Of a stretch of 64,000 nt of DNA, positions 17,605-26,904 are shown piece after piece (within the stretch, counting starts at the first letter, position 1; the number at the start of each line of letters is the position of its first letter). Source of the stretch: Trinickia symbiotica (GTDB lineage: Bacteria > Pseudomonadota > Gammaproteobacteria > Burkholderiales > Burkholderiaceae); the NCBI RefSeq assembly GCF_002934455.1, contig NZ_PTIR01000002.1, positions 62,001 to 126,000 of the forward strand, read 5' to 3'. Both the position numbers and the translations under genes were made by a program. Below the pieces are notes generated by a model. That model did no database searches and was not told where the DNA came from. It was given only the letters and a program-made list of their open reading frames with translations.

Positions 17605-18534
17605 TCATTTGAATCCCAGTGTGGTACAGCGCGCGCAGTGGAACTCGACACGTTCGGACTCATCGGTCGCGGACGGCCCGAACGAGATCCAGCCGTGCCC
17701 CCATAGCGTGACTTCGTCGCGGCGAAGGAGCAACTCGTGGCCTCCGTCGATGGTGATGCGCGTGCCGTTCGAGCTGCAATCGATCAACACGTACCGGCCG
17801 TCGCGACGTTCGATCGATGCATGGATCCTCGACGCGTGCCGGTCGTGTACAACGATGCTCATGTTCGCGCCGCGTCCGATCGTCAACAGGCCGGGCGTAG
17901 AGAATTGGCTCATTTCGATGCACCGGTCTCCATGGCGCAGCGTCAGTAACGACGACTCGGCTGAGGACTGCGCGTCGCTGCCCGCAACGGTCAAGTCGGC
18001 GCTCAGTTGCCAAATCGCTTCGTAGAGCTCGGTCGGCTGTCTTTTTCCGCGCACTTGTATTGAGTAAAGTTGGCGCACCATCTGGCGCCATCTCGTCGAA
18101 AGCAGGTCGACGGTTTCCTTACTGGTGAGAATCTGCCCGGCAGACGCGAGCTCCCTCAACCGCGCGGCGATATTCACGGTGTCGCCGAAGACATCGCCCG
18201 AATCGTCTGGCAAAAGCGAACCGTGATGCAGCCCGATGCGCAAGGACATCGATAGTCCTGCGATCGAGGGCAACTCGGCGACAGCGAGTTGCATGTCGAT
18301 GGCGGCCTGCATTGCGTGCTCCGCGTTTGGAAAAACCACCATGACTTCGTCGCCGATCGTCTTGACGATTCGCCCCCCGGACGCCTCCGCCTGCGATTTC
18401 ATCAGCGCAATGCAGCGCGCGATCGCCTCGAAGGCGGCCATATCGCCGACGGTCTCGTAGAGGACGGTACTGCCGCTGACGTCCGCGAACATCACCGACT
18501 CGCAAGAGGTGGCCTTTTTCGTCTGATCATTCAT
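17605..18534 (-). CDS. Class III adenylate cyclase with C-terminal FHA domain
   Basis: This 309-residue cytoplasmic protein has an N-terminal class III cyclase domain with the full set of catalytic residues. Metal-binding Asp18 (FADVSGST) and Asp62 (KTIGDEV), adenine-selecting Lys58 and Asp118 (FGDTVN), and transition-state Asn121/Arg125 (NIAAR) are present. ATP to cAMP is therefore the expected reaction. The C-terminal 90 residues form an FHA domain (LTIGRGANMS, RIHASIERR, CSSNGTRI), which binds phosphothreonine and ties the enzyme to a Ser/Thr kinase signal. It lies 22 nt downstream of a patatin gene and 46+22 nt spacing links it with the HD-domain gene, suggesting a three-gene transcript. 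ATG 18534 has GCGGA upstream. Confidence 0.88.
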   Translation of the reverse strand: MNDQTKKATSCESVMFADVSGSTVLYETVGDMAAFEAIARCIALMKSQAEASGGRIVKTIGDEVMVVFPNAEHAMQAAIDMQLAVAELPSIAGLSMSLRIGLHHGSLLPDDSGDVFGDTVNIAARLRELASAGQILTSKETVDLLSTRWRQMVRQLYSIQVRGKRQPTELYEAIWQLSADLTVAGSDAQSSAESSLLTLRHGDRCIEMSQFSTPGLLTIGRGANMSIVVHDRHASRIHASIERRDGRYVLIDCSSNGTRITIDGGHELLLRRDEVTLWGHGWISFGPSATDESERVEFHCARCTTLGFK

Positions 18535-18556
18535 GGGCAATCCGCCAGGTCGCGCC

Positions 18557-19597
18557 TCAGAGGAATGTATCGGCGATGTTCGTCGACGAGCGCTCTCCCA
18601 GAGCATCGAAATTCGCTTGCAGCCAGGCATCGGCGCGGGCCCGTCCGAGCTCGAACAGCTCGGAGAGGAAAGCCCAGTCTGCATTGAATTTGCTCGCCGC
18701 GCCATACCGCGACATTTCCGCTTCGCCATCGATGCTGTGGATCAGCATGCGGCGATAGCGCGAGCTGTCCAGCGCTCCTTCGTCGATGAGTCGGGTCACG
18801 AAATCGACCGCGCGCATCTCGCGCATCAACGACGAATTGAAGCTGAGCGTATTGACGCGATCGAGGATTTCATAAGCCGTCGTCGGCACTTTGCCGATGC
18901 GGATCGGATTGACGCGGATGATCAGCACATCGCACGTATCCGTCTCGTAGATGAGCGGATAGATCGGAGGATTACCCATGTACCCGCCGTCCCAGTAGTA
19001 TTCGCCGTCGATCTGTACGGCCTGGAAAAGCTGCGGCAGGCAGCTCGAGGCCAGTACGGCGTGCACGGTCACGTCCTTCGTGGCAAACACGCGAATCCGG
19101 CCGCTCAACACGTTGGTCGCGCACAAGAAGAGTTTCACGCTCGTGTTGCGCCGCAGTAAGTCGAAATCGACCGTTTCTTCCAGCACGTCGCGCAACGGAT
19201 TGAGGTTGGCCGGGTTGAGCTGATACGGCGAGAAAATGCGCGTGAGAAAGTCGAAAGCGAGCCAGGCAGGCGAAAACTCCAGGTGGCCGCCGGCCGTCCA
19301 TTTCATCCAGGGATTGCATAGGGGGCTCGCCCAGGCCCGTTCCGAGACATTGCGCCAGAATGACGCCAGCGCGCGGCGCGCGCCTTCCTGTCCTCCGCTC
19401 ACGAGACCATAGGCCAGCACCGTCGCGTTCATCGCACCCGCGCTCGTGCCGCTGATCCCGTCGATTTCGATGCGATCGTCCTCGAGCAGTCGATCGAGAA
19501 CGCCCCAGCTGAAAGCGCCGTGGCTGCCGCCGCCTTGCAATGCGACGTTGATTCGCCGCGTCGACGTCTTGCCGGCAGTGGGATTTTCCGTGTCCAT
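18557..19597 (-). CDS. Patatin-like phospholipase
   Basis: This 346-residue protein has the patatin oxyanion glycine run GGGSHG (22-27), nucleophile elbow GTSAG with Ser52, and the catalytic Asp in DGGYMGN (Asp203). It should be an active acyl hydrolase on phospholipids or related esters using a Ser-Asp dyad. No signal peptide or transmembrane helix is evident, so it is cytoplasmic or peripherally membrane-bound. It is placed between the HD phosphohydrolase gene upstream (46 nt) and the cyclase-FHA gene downstream (22 nt). Patatins of this size are common in Burkholderia (RssA-like). No cyclic-nucleotide-binding domain is visible. Confidence 0.9.
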   Translation of the reverse strand: MDTENPTAGKTSTRRINVALQGGGSHGAFSWGVLDRLLEDDRIEIDGISGTSAGAMNATVLAYGLVSGGQEGARRALASFWRNVSERAWASPLCNPWMKWTAGGHLEFSPAWLAFDFLTRIFSPYQLNPANLNPLRDVLEETVDFDLLRRNTSVKLFLCATNVLSGRIRVFATKDVTVHAVLASSCLPQLFQAVQIDGEYYWDGGYMGNPPIYPLIYETDTCDVLIIRVNPIRIGKVPTTAYEILDRVNTLSFNSSLMREMRAVDFVTRLIDEGALDSSRYRRMLIHSIDGEAEMSRYGAASKFNADWAFLSELFELGRARADAWLQANFDALGERSSTNIADTFL

Positions 19598-19643
19598 CGG
19601 GCTGCTCCTGGCCTATCGAGCGCTGCTGGAGCCAGCGGCGCGC

Positions 19644-20255
19644 TCACTCGAGGGCGCGCTGGGCTAGCCGCCAGGCGAGGTTCGAGCGGGCCTGCGCTTC
19701 GCAACGAGATCGGAATACGTCCGTATGGTAGACGTGCTCGCGAGCCAGCAACTCGTTCAGGAACGCTCGCACGGCCCGGTCGTACGCGGCATCGTCGAGA
19801 TCAGGACGCTCGGCCCTGAGCGAGGCTTCATCTCGAATGAAGCCCGCGCGGTCGCTGGCGAGATCGGCCAGGTCGATATCGACAGTGAAACACGCGTCGC
19901 GATCGGCGGGTATTCGTCGATGCGTCGTGGACAGAATGATGTCGCTCACGTGCTCGCCAACTGCGATGCGGCCCTGCGCCTTCGCGCGAAACCAGTCGGC
20001 ACTGCATTGCTCATTGTCGGGTGCGCCCGGGACATAGATGACGTCGTGGCACCACAGCGCGAGTTCGACCGCATCGGGATCGGGGACGACAGCGCGCGTC
20101 CAATCGAGGTCGCGCAGGCATCGGCGGATGTGGTGCAGCGTGTGATAGTGGCGTGACGGTTCGGCGTAACGTTCGACCAGGCACTCGTAGACGGATTCTC
20201 CGTCGGCGCCGCCGCAACGTGACCATACCGCAACGAAACGTGCCGTCTCGTTCAT
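19644..20255 (-). CDS. HD-superfamily metal-dependent phosphohydrolase (COG4339-like)
   Basis: This 203-residue protein contains a YAEPSRHYHTLHHI segment, an HD pair in LALWCHDVIYVPG, a later TTHRR and DIDLADLASD. This is the set of metal ligands typical of the small HD-domain family often called predicted metal-dependent phosphohydrolase. The substrate is unknown. ATG 20255 is preceded by AGGGG at 6 nt. It is the first gene of a likely three-gene transcript with the patatin and cyclase-FHA genes. An HD enzyme beside a cyclase could degrade a nucleotide product, but that is speculation from context only. Confidence 0.8.
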   Translation of the reverse strand: MNETARFVAVWSRCGGADGESVYECLVERYAEPSRHYHTLHHIRRCLRDLDWTRAVVPDPDAVELALWCHDVIYVPGAPDNEQCSADWFRAKAQGRIAVGEHVSDIILSTTHRRIPADRDACFTVDIDLADLASDRAGFIRDEASLRAERPDLDDAAYDRAVRAFLNELLAREHVYHTDVFRSRCEAQARSNLAWRLAQRALE

Positions 20256-20377
20256 TGCTACCCCTTTTGCGAGGCGCAACCGCCGGCAACTCGCAGCCGA
20301 AGAGTCGCCAACTTGGCGAAGACCGCCTGACGGTGACCGCTTCTATCATAAGCAATCCGCGGTATTTGCGGAACGCG

Positions 20378-20980
20378 TCATCGCGGCAGGTAGGGCGTGA
20401 TTTTCCTCATCGCATTTTCCACGTACGCCCCCTTCTCGCCGACGGGCGCAACGTAATGCAGGGCCGAGGCCGCCGCTTCGAGCCCTTCTGTACGTGCGAT
20501 GATCCACCCTGCGAGATAGGGTGAAGCGAGACAACCGCCCGCGGTCGCCACGTTGCCGACCGCATGGAACGGCTGGTTCAGCACCTCGACGCCCGCTTCC
20601 TGGACCCAGGGCTTTGTGGTCAGATCCGTGCAGGCTGGGTTGCCGCCGAGCAGACCCAATTTGGCTAACACGAGCGTGCCGGAGCACTGGGCGGCGATCA
20701 GCTGACGAGACGGATCGAGCGTCAAGCGCGCCATCAGCCCCGCGTCGGCGACGACCTGACGGGTCTGCGCGCCGCTTCCGATTACGACTGCATCGGCGCT
20801 GCCCGCATCCTCCAACAGTGACTGCGCGCGAACAGTCAGCCCGTTCATCGACGTCACCTCTTGGCGCGGGCAGCAGAGGCTCACTCGCCAGTCCGGCTTC
20901 CTGATTCGGTTCAAAATGCCTAGGGCGACGATCGAATCCAGTTCGTTGAAACCATCGAAGGTGAGAATTGCAATATGCAT
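20378..20980 (-). CDS. DJ-1/PfpI family protein (GATase1-like)
   Basis: This 200-residue protein begins MHIAILTFDGFNELDSIVALG and contains the nucleophile elbow AAQCSGTLVLAKLG with a reactive Cys, plus GGCLASPYLAGWI near the C-terminus. These are features of the DJ-1/PfpI superfamily. Members include isonitrile hydratases, proteases/glyoxalases and AraC-type regulator domains; this single-domain form lacks a DNA-binding part. GGAGAA lies 6 nt before the ATG. It is divergent from an MFS transporter gene. The particular reaction cannot be assigned. Confidence 0.85.
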   Translation of the reverse strand: MHIAILTFDGFNELDSIVALGILNRIRKPDWRVSLCCPRQEVTSMNGLTVRAQSLLEDAGSADAVVIGSGAQTRQVVADAGLMARLTLDPSRQLIAAQCSGTLVLAKLGLLGGNPACTDLTTKPWVQEAGVEVLNQPFHAVGNVATAGGCLASPYLAGWIIARTEGLEAAASALHYVAPVGEKGAYVENAMRKITPYLPR

Positions 20981-21194
20981 GGCTTTCTCCCGCATGGAGC
21001 GAGGTCTCGTGAAGATGGGAGCCATGCTAGAGGCAAAAGCCAATACAATCAAAAGCTTTCGTGCAACGACCAACTCGATGATGCGAGTTCCGCTTGCGCC
21101 GTTCCCTGGTACGTTGCAGATGCCTTTTCCAATCCGCCAAAGACAAATATCATCGTTTGTCGGCGCTATTTGCCGAAAACTTGACGAGGCATCT

Positions 21195-22511
21195 ATGAGC
21201 TGGGCCGGCTCAGCATCGGACGCACGCGTCGCACGCGCGCCGCGCGCCTTGTCGACGTTCGATCACCTGCAAATCGCGTCGCTGTGGTTTGCGCTCTTCG
21301 CTCAGTGGATGACCGTCGTACCGGTGCTCGTGCCCGATCAGATTGCGTGGCTGCTCGGACCGCACGCCGTGATGAAGGAAGGCGCGGCCGGATCGGTGAT
21401 TGCGGCCGGTGCTCTGGTGGCGCTCGTCGTTTCCCCGATCGCCGGCGCTCTCTCGGATCGATGCGTCTCGCGCAAGGGCCGCAGGCGGCCATATCTCATC
21501 ATCGGCACGTTCGGCACCGCGCTCGCCCTCTTATGGCTCGCCTCGTTCGGCTATCGAGGCAGCATCGTCGTCTACTCGATCGCGTTCCTGCATTTGCAAT
21601 TCTGGTGGAACTGGGTCTCGGGCCCCTATGCCGGGCTGGTACCCGACGTGGTGCCCAAAACGGAGAGGAACCGGGCGAGCGCGTGGCTCAACGTGATGAC
21701 GGTGATCGGCATCGTGGGCGGCAACGCATTGCTCATCGCGCTCTATTCACCCCATCGACTTTATCCCGTCGTCGCCACGTTCATCGGGTTGACGTTCGCT
21801 TGCCTCTGGCTGACGATACGCGGCGCGCGCGAGCCGGCCGTTCATACGCCGCGCGAGCGTTTCGATGCGCGCGCATTCGCGCGCTCGTTCTACCTCGATC
21901 CGCGCTTGCATCGAAATTTCTATTGGGTACTTACTACGCGTTTCTTTTCCAATATGGGCGTGTGGTCCGTCTTCACATTCATGTTGTATTACCTTCAGGA
22001 CGTCATAGGCGTCAGTCGGCCCGTGAACGTGCTCAATGTGCTGCTCGGCGCGGGCACCGTACTCGCCATCCCGACGAGTCTGCTCGGCGCCCGGCTCGCG
22101 GATCGCCACGGGACCGTCGCGGTGGTGCGCGCGACGAGTTGGATCATGGCCGGCGCGGTGATCGGCTACATGCTGCTCGCGCTGCGGCCCAGCCTCGCGA
22201 TGGTCGTGCCGGTGGCGCTCGTGTTCAGCGCGGCTTATGGCACCTACCAGTCCGTCGATTGGGCGCTGGCCCTCGAGGTCTTGCCCGACGGCGCCTCGGC
22301 CGGCAAGGACATGGGCATCTGGAATGTGTCGATGGTGCTTCCGCAGATCGTCGGACCCGCCGTGACAGGTTGGATGCTTTCGTGGGTCAGGACGCTCGCC
22401 GGTGCCGGCTCCGCGTACATCGTGTCGTTCGCTATCGCGGCGGGATGGTTCGTGCTGGCCGCAGGGTTCGTTTCGCGCATCAGGCTTGCGGATCCGACAC
22501 CGCCTGATTGA
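21195..22511 (+). CDS. MFS transporter (sugar/GPH-like)
   Basis: This 438-residue protein has twelve predicted helices. The loop after helix 2 has DRCVSRKGRRRPYLIIG, a motif-A variant with the Arg-rich RKGRRRP typical of GPH/SLC45-like sugar transporters. The segment SVDWALALEVLPDGASAGKDMGIWN is also typical of that group. ATG 21195 is preceded by GAGG; the frame continues upstream but without transporter sequence. It is divergent from the DJ-1/PfpI gene. Likely import or export of a sugar or glycoside; substrate unknown. Confidence 0.85.
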   Translation: MSWAGSASDARVARAPRALSTFDHLQIASLWFALFAQWMTVVPVLVPDQIAWLLGPHAVMKEGAAGSVIAAGALVALVVSPIAGALSDRCVSRKGRRRPYLIIGTFGTALALLWLASFGYRGSIVVYSIAFLHLQFWWNWVSGPYAGLVPDVVPKTERNRASAWLNVMTVIGIVGGNALLIALYSPHRLYPVVATFIGLTFACLWLTIRGAREPAVHTPRERFDARAFARSFYLDPRLHRNFYWVLTTRFFSNMGVWSVFTFMLYYLQDVIGVSRPVNVLNVLLGAGTVLAIPTSLLGARLADRHGTVAVVRATSWIMAGAVIGYMLLALRPSLAMVVPVALVFSAAYGTYQSVDWALALEVLPDGASAGKDMGIWNVSMVLPQIVGPAVTGWMLSWVRTLAGAGSAYIVSFAIAAGWFVLAAGFVSRIRLADPTPPD

Positions 22512-23041
22512 ACGGGCAGGCCACCCGAGCCCGACGCACAATCGCGCGGACCGAATGGGAATATCGGCGTCGCGGCAATGGTTAACATCAAATTGCCAAT
22601 GAAAATTCTTCGTTTGTAGAATTAGAGGCCGCGCGAATTTAGTGCCGTGGCAAGCCAACATTGGCGATATCCGCCAGTGCGAATCGGCTAGATTTTCCTT
22701 GTGGCGTTTTGATGAAATTGCGCTATAACGGACGAACAGCGGCCCTCAAGCGCTCTCGACCCACAAGGTCCCTCCAGGTGGCTTTAGGCATACCCAGGTT
22801 GTATGCCGGCCCGCCGAGTCAGGCGTCATGCATTTCGCTTGACAAAGTAATTCCTCCCCGAAAAACATTCCGGCCTCGCCGACAGCGCGCTGCGGCGAGC
22901 ACATTCACTATCCGATCGCCCTTCTCGACGCCCGCGTCCATCGAGGAATCCTTCGGTCGCGGCAAGCATACGCGAGACGACGTCGTCTCTTGAGAGACGC
23001 GCTCGTCCTCAGCAAAGACAGAGGGTGTAACGGAGGAGATC
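22512..23041. other. 530-nt intergenic region without a convincing gene
   Basis: No ORF here has a ribosome-binding site plus plausible protein sequence. AT content rises around 22590-22640. A TTGACA hexamer at 22839-22844 followed 17-19 nt later by AAACAT/AACATT is a possible sigma-70 promoter for the small exported-protein gene at 23042, leaving a leader of about 170 nt. No repeat or tRNA was seen. Confidence 0.5.
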
Positions 23042-23296
23042 ATGCAACGTCGATTCGTAGCCGTCGGTATCGTTTGCCTTTTGGCCGCGGGCGCCGCGGG
23101 CGCACAGTCCATGCCGAACGATCAGCAGCAGAGCGACCCACAACAAGTCACCGCGTCGCCGCAGCAAAGCAGCGATAAGGACTCGGCGGTCGGAGGCGTT
23201 CCCGGGACGCGAAGCGAGTATGGCAGCCCGATGACGCCCGGCTCGCGTTCCGATTGCGCGTTCCGGCCTTCCTGCGAAATCTACTTCGGCAACTAG
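23042..23296 (+). CDS. Small secreted Gln-rich hypothetical protein
   Basis: This 84-residue protein begins MQRRFVAVGIVCLLAAGAAGA, a clear signal peptide with cleavage after Ala21. The mature part is QSMPNDQQQSDPQQ-rich and ends with SDCAFRPSCEIYFGN; the two cysteines may form a disulfide in the periplasm. A GGAGGAGATC Shine-Dalgarno precedes the ATG. It resembles the short exported protein at 5973-6254 in composition. Such proteins are common and uncharacterised in Burkholderiaceae. Confidence 0.75.
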   Translation: MQRRFVAVGIVCLLAAGAAGAQSMPNDQQQSDPQQVTASPQQSSDKDSAVGGVPGTRSEYGSPMTPGSRSDCAFRPSCEIYFGN

Positions 23297-23363
23297 CGGC
23301 CTCGTCGCCGGGGGGCAAGAGCCCCCTGTATGAAAGTCGACGATCGTTGAGGAGCGAAGCAGG

Positions 23364-23858
23364 TCACATTCGTGGCACCGACCGTATGTCCCCCGTCTCG
23401 TCGCCGGCGGCCCCCCGGTCGTCGGCAGGCGATGGCGGGACCGCGCCCGTCGCCAACGGCGTCACTACGCCGCGACGGACCGCATGAGGCTCGCGCGGAT
23501 AACGATCATCGACCGAATCGCCGAAGCGCGCGCGCACGAACGCTCGCGAAAGCGCGAGGCGAATATTCGCGCCTTCAGCTTCGGATGGATCGAGTCGATC
23601 GCCGAAGCGCGCGATGCAAAGCACCCTGCCTTCCTGTGCCTTCAGTTGCAAATCTCGGATCCGCTCCAGTATGTCGCCCGCATCGCGCCACTCGTCGGTC
23701 GGCATGAAGCGCTCATTCAGCTTGCGGAACTCGCCGTGCGCAAGCGTCACGACGATGCCGGGCTCGACCTCGGCGAAACGGATTTCCTCGTCATCGTCGA
23801 CGAGCGCCCGAGCGCACCAGTAGTCGAGCGCGCGCCCGTCGAGTTCACTGACTTTCAT
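23364..23858 (-). CDS. DUF2591 (phage NinX-like) protein
   Basis: This 164-residue protein begins MKVSELDGRALDYWCARAL, the characteristic opening of DUF2591/NinX proteins (KVSEL-G--LDYWVAKA). The next part (EIRFAEVEPGIVVTLAHGEFRK, then MPTDEWRDAGDILERI) fits less well to phage members. GGAGG lies 5 nt before the ATG. It overlaps the end of the upstream EEP-family gene by 14 nt and is therefore the last gene of a lipid/phosphatase operon, not part of a prophage. Its function is unknown; the C-terminal 35 residues are low-complexity. Confidence 0.7.
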   Translation of the reverse strand: MKVSELDGRALDYWCARALVDDDEEIRFAEVEPGIVVTLAHGEFRKLNERFMPTDEWRDAGDILERIRDLQLKAQEGRVLCIARFGDRLDPSEAEGANIRLALSRAFVRARFGDSVDDRYPREPHAVRRGVVTPLATGAVPPSPADDRGAAGDETGDIRSVPRM

Positions 23859-24663
23859 GGCTGCCTCCATCGAATTCAGACCTCGGCACCTCGATCCGCG
23901 CAACGAGCGGATAGTGATCGGATGCGCCGCGGGCCAGCGCGCTGCGATGCACGCTGACCGCGCCGAGCCATTCGCCCGGGTGCACCCAGATTCGATCGAG
24001 CGCGAATACCGGCCAGAATGTCGGAAAAGTGCGCGGCGCCGGCGCGCGCCGGAAATGCGTGACGAGCGCACGCAACGCGCGCCCGTGCACGAACCATTCG
24101 TTGATGTCGCCGAGCAGAATGACCGGAAGCGCGGCCGTATCGAACGCGGCGAGAAGGCTACGGACCTGCATGCTGCGTTCCCCGGCCGACAGGCCGAGAT
24201 GCGTCGCGACGATTCGCAATAGCGTCGAGCCGCATTCGATGTCCGCATCGAGTGCGCCGCGGGGCTCACGCCGGCGGAAGGAAAGATCGAGGACGCGCGC
24301 GTTGCGTATCGGCAGGCGGGATAGCACGGCATTGCCATAGCGGTGCCGCGGCGTGTCGAGCGTGGGCCCCTCGACTGCGTGCATGCCCGTGGTGTCGCGC
24401 AGATACGAAAGGACGTCGGGCGTATCTGAGCCGCCGAGGGGTACTTCCTGAAGGGCGATGATGTCGGCGTCGATCTCGGCGATCACGCGTGCGATCGGCT
24501 CGCCCGCATCCCGCGCGGATCGCGTCTTGCGCATGCGCAGGCCGCCGTGGATGTTATAGGTTGCAATCCGCAGCGAGCAAGCGGATGCCGATGCGCGGGC
24601 AGCGGTCTCGCGGTCGGCGGCATCGCCCGTCGCACGACGGACCGAGTCGAGGCTGGTACTCAT
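23845..24663 (-). CDS. Endonuclease/exonuclease/phosphatase (EEP) family protein
   Basis: This 272-residue protein is in the EEP fold. ATYNIHGG has the first catalytic Asn, DADIIALQEVP the metal-binding Glu, GDINEW the Asp/Asn pair, LDRIWVHP a late Asp, and ASDHYPLVARI the final Asp-His. All key positions are present. Substrate may be a phosphodiester in nucleic acid or a phospholipid headgroup; the tight linkage with a phospholipase D gene favours a lipid-related role, as inference. It starts 16 nt after the PLD stop and overlaps the DUF2591 gene by 14 nt. No signal peptide. Confidence 0.88.
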   Translation of the reverse strand: MSTSLDSVRRATGDAADRETAARASASACSLRIATYNIHGGLRMRKTRSARDAGEPIARVIAEIDADIIALQEVPLGGSDTPDVLSYLRDTTGMHAVEGPTLDTPRHRYGNAVLSRLPIRNARVLDLSFRRREPRGALDADIECGSTLLRIVATHLGLSAGERSMQVRSLLAAFDTAALPVILLGDINEWFVHGRALRALVTHFRRAPAPRTFPTFWPVFALDRIWVHPGEWLGAVSVHRSALARGASDHYPLVARIEVPRSEFDGGSHESQ

Positions 24664-24679
24664 ACCGTCGTCCCGCTGG

Positions 24680-26890
24680 TCATTTGCGCTGCCCCAGCCA
24701 GCGTTGCAGCGCCACCGACACGCCCACGAGCGCGACACCGATGGCCGCCAGCGTCGCCATCGCGCCGATGCTCGGGTGACGAATCGCCGCGAGCAGTTGA
24801 TGAGCGAACGTGACGGTCAGCACGATGCCGGGCGCCATGCCAAGCAGCGTGCCGATCAAGTAGTCGCGGAGACTGATGTGCGACGCGCCGGCCACCAGAT
24901 TGACGATCGCGAACGGCGCGATCGGGAGCAGCCGGAGCGCCATCATTGTGACGATGCCGCGCCTGCCGATTCGTTCGCTGAGCCGGTTGGCGCGTACGCC
25001 GGCCAGGCGCCGCACCGCATCGCGGCCGAGCGACATGCCGATGCCGTAGGTCGCCACCGCCGCGAGCAGTGTGCCGGCGAGCGAATAGAACACGCCGGGC
25101 CACGCTCCGTACGCAAGACCGGTCGCCGCGATCAGCAGGGTGATCGGCACCGCGAGGATAGCGGCGATGACGTAAGCGGCCAGCACGATCGCTGGCGCGA
25201 ACGGTAGCGCATCGATTCGCTTGGCGAAACGCGACAGCGACGCAAGGTTCAAATTGTCGCCGAGCGAAGTGAAATGCCATAAAGCCGCAAAGATAGCGAT
25301 GACGAGCACCAGTGCGCCGAGCAATAGCAGCCGCGCGGTCAGCGACTTGCCCTGCTCTCGCGGGATGAATTCGCGCACCAGCGCGTCTGGCTCGAGCGGT
25401 TCCTCGGGATCGAGCCAGGCGTTCACGGGGATCACCTTGTCGAGGTCGCTGTTCGTCGCGGGCGCAAAATGCTGCAACGTGCGCCCTTCATTGCGCATCA
25501 GACTACCGATCGCGGCATTCAGGCGCCCCGTTCGCTCGAGTGCCTGCGAAACAGCGGACGCCGGCACCCCTAGATGTTCGGCAAGCAGCCGATTGCGCCA
25601 GCCGGCGATCACCGAGCGAATGCGCGGGTCGCCATTCGCGTCGATGACGATGTTGCACTCTGTGTCGAGCACCATCGACCGGTTGTTGAGGTTCGCGCTG
25701 CCGACTGTAATCAGCGTGTCGTCGACGACCATGACCTTGCTGTGTACATTCAGGCAGCGATCGCCGAGTCCTTCGATATGTGGGCAATAGAGCCTGTAGT
25801 GATCGTACTCGTCCGCCTCGTTCAATACGCCGTGCAGGCGGGCGCGCAGTACGCCCATCGTCGCTTCGACGAGCCAGCCGCTTTGCATGCGCGGCGCTAC
25901 GACGGCGACGTCGGGCCCTTGCGGGTCGCCGAGCCGCGCACGCAACGCCTCGCGCACGACCGCCGCGGTGAAGTACTGGTTTTCGATGTAGATGTGATGC
26001 CGGGACGCGGCGATCATGTCGGCGATGAGCGCGCGCACCTGCTGGCGCGGGCCGTGTGAGCGATACGGCGGTTCAGTCAGCGAGATGCCGAGCGATACGT
26101 CGCGCAGATCGACGGGTGCCGAGCGCGGCCACGGATCGGCGGAATCTTCGAGCGCGCGCTCGGCTCGGATTGCGATGCGCTTGCCGCACGCGTGTTGCCA
26201 CCGCTCGCGCGCCAGCTCACCGATAGCGTGAGCGGCGTCACCGTCGAACATCGTCTGAATGTCGTGAAACGGCCCATAGGTCGTGCCGTTCGGGTCACGC
26301 CGGCGCGGATCGTCGGGCGCATGCTCGGACGTATCCCAACGCGAGCGCGTGAGATCGATGCCGCCGACGAACGCGAGCCGGTCGTCGATGACGACGAACT
26401 TCTGATGATGCGACGCCCCGCGCGGATGCACCCCGTCCAGCCGGAAGACCACCCCTCGCTGCGAGCGCCAGCCCGTCTGATAAACGGGCATCCACTCGCG
26501 CTCGAACGCGTAGATCATCGCGAAATCCCACGCGAGCACGTAAATGCGCAGCCGGCGTCGAGCGGCCGAGAGTGCCTGCAGGAATTCGCCGAGCAACTCG
26601 GGGAAGCCGTCGTTCGCGCCCTCGGGCACGAGCTTGACGCGGCTGTTGATATCCCAGCCGACGATGAATACGGTGCGTTGCGCACGCGTGAGCGCATCGC
26701 GTAGGACTGCGAAATAATCGTGGGCGTCGACGAGCAGACTGAAACGGTCCGCATGGCGGATCGCCTCGCAATTGCGCCCTGCTTCGAGCAGACCGTGGCG
26801 CGCCACCGGCTGCGCCGATGGCAAGGCCGAGCGTTCGGCGGTACCGGGCGGAGGATGCCTCGATGGTTGCGTGGCGACGTCGGCGGTCAT
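24680..26890 (-). CDS. Phospholipase D / cardiolipin-synthase-like protein fused to a VTT membrane domain
   Basis: This 736-residue protein has two HKD catalytic motifs: HHQKFVVIDD (161-170) and VHSKVMVVDD (381-390), each with GG/GS-x-N/D after it. They form the paired active site of PLD/cardiolipin synthases. From about residue 530 a VTT/SNARE-associated (TVP38/DedA-like) domain follows, with several helices and GLAYGAWPGVFYSLAG plus LRLLPIAPFAIVNLVAG. The fusion suggests phosphatidyl transfer or hydrolysis at the membrane by a DedA-like lipid-handling domain. GAGGAGGGCGCCG precedes the ATG at 26890, 14 nt after the SDR gene. Confidence 0.92.
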   Translation of the reverse strand: MTADVATQPSRHPPPGTAERSALPSAQPVARHGLLEAGRNCEAIRHADRFSLLVDAHDYFAVLRDALTRAQRTVFIVGWDINSRVKLVPEGANDGFPELLGEFLQALSAARRRLRIYVLAWDFAMIYAFEREWMPVYQTGWRSQRGVVFRLDGVHPRGASHHQKFVVIDDRLAFVGGIDLTRSRWDTSEHAPDDPRRRDPNGTTYGPFHDIQTMFDGDAAHAIGELARERWQHACGKRIAIRAERALEDSADPWPRSAPVDLRDVSLGISLTEPPYRSHGPRQQVRALIADMIAASRHHIYIENQYFTAAVVREALRARLGDPQGPDVAVVAPRMQSGWLVEATMGVLRARLHGVLNEADEYDHYRLYCPHIEGLGDRCLNVHSKVMVVDDTLITVGSANLNNRSMVLDTECNIVIDANGDPRIRSVIAGWRNRLLAEHLGVPASAVSQALERTGRLNAAIGSLMRNEGRTLQHFAPATNSDLDKVIPVNAWLDPEEPLEPDALVREFIPREQGKSLTARLLLLGALVLVIAIFAALWHFTSLGDNLNLASLSRFAKRIDALPFAPAIVLAAYVIAAILAVPITLLIAATGLAYGAWPGVFYSLAGTLLAAVATYGIGMSLGRDAVRRLAGVRANRLSERIGRRGIVTMMALRLLPIAPFAIVNLVAGASHISLRDYLIGTLLGMAPGIVLTVTFAHQLLAAIRHPSIGAMATLAAIGVALVGVSVALQRWLGQRK

Positions 26891-26904
26891 CGGCGCCCTC
26901 CTCG

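Noticed and set aside
17605-19597. CBASS or Pycsar defence system
   Set aside because: No CD-NTase; the cyclase has ordinary adenylate-cyclase residues and the patatin has no cyclic-nucleotide-binding domain. Retained only as a testable idea.
22661-22993. 110-residue frame in the 530-nt intergenic region
   Set aside because: Low-complexity Arg/Ser/Thr sequence, no Shine-Dalgarno, no homology pattern.
23364-23858. Prophage signature from the NinX-like DUF2591 gene
   Set aside because: No other phage genes nearby; the gene is inside a lipid/phosphatase operon.
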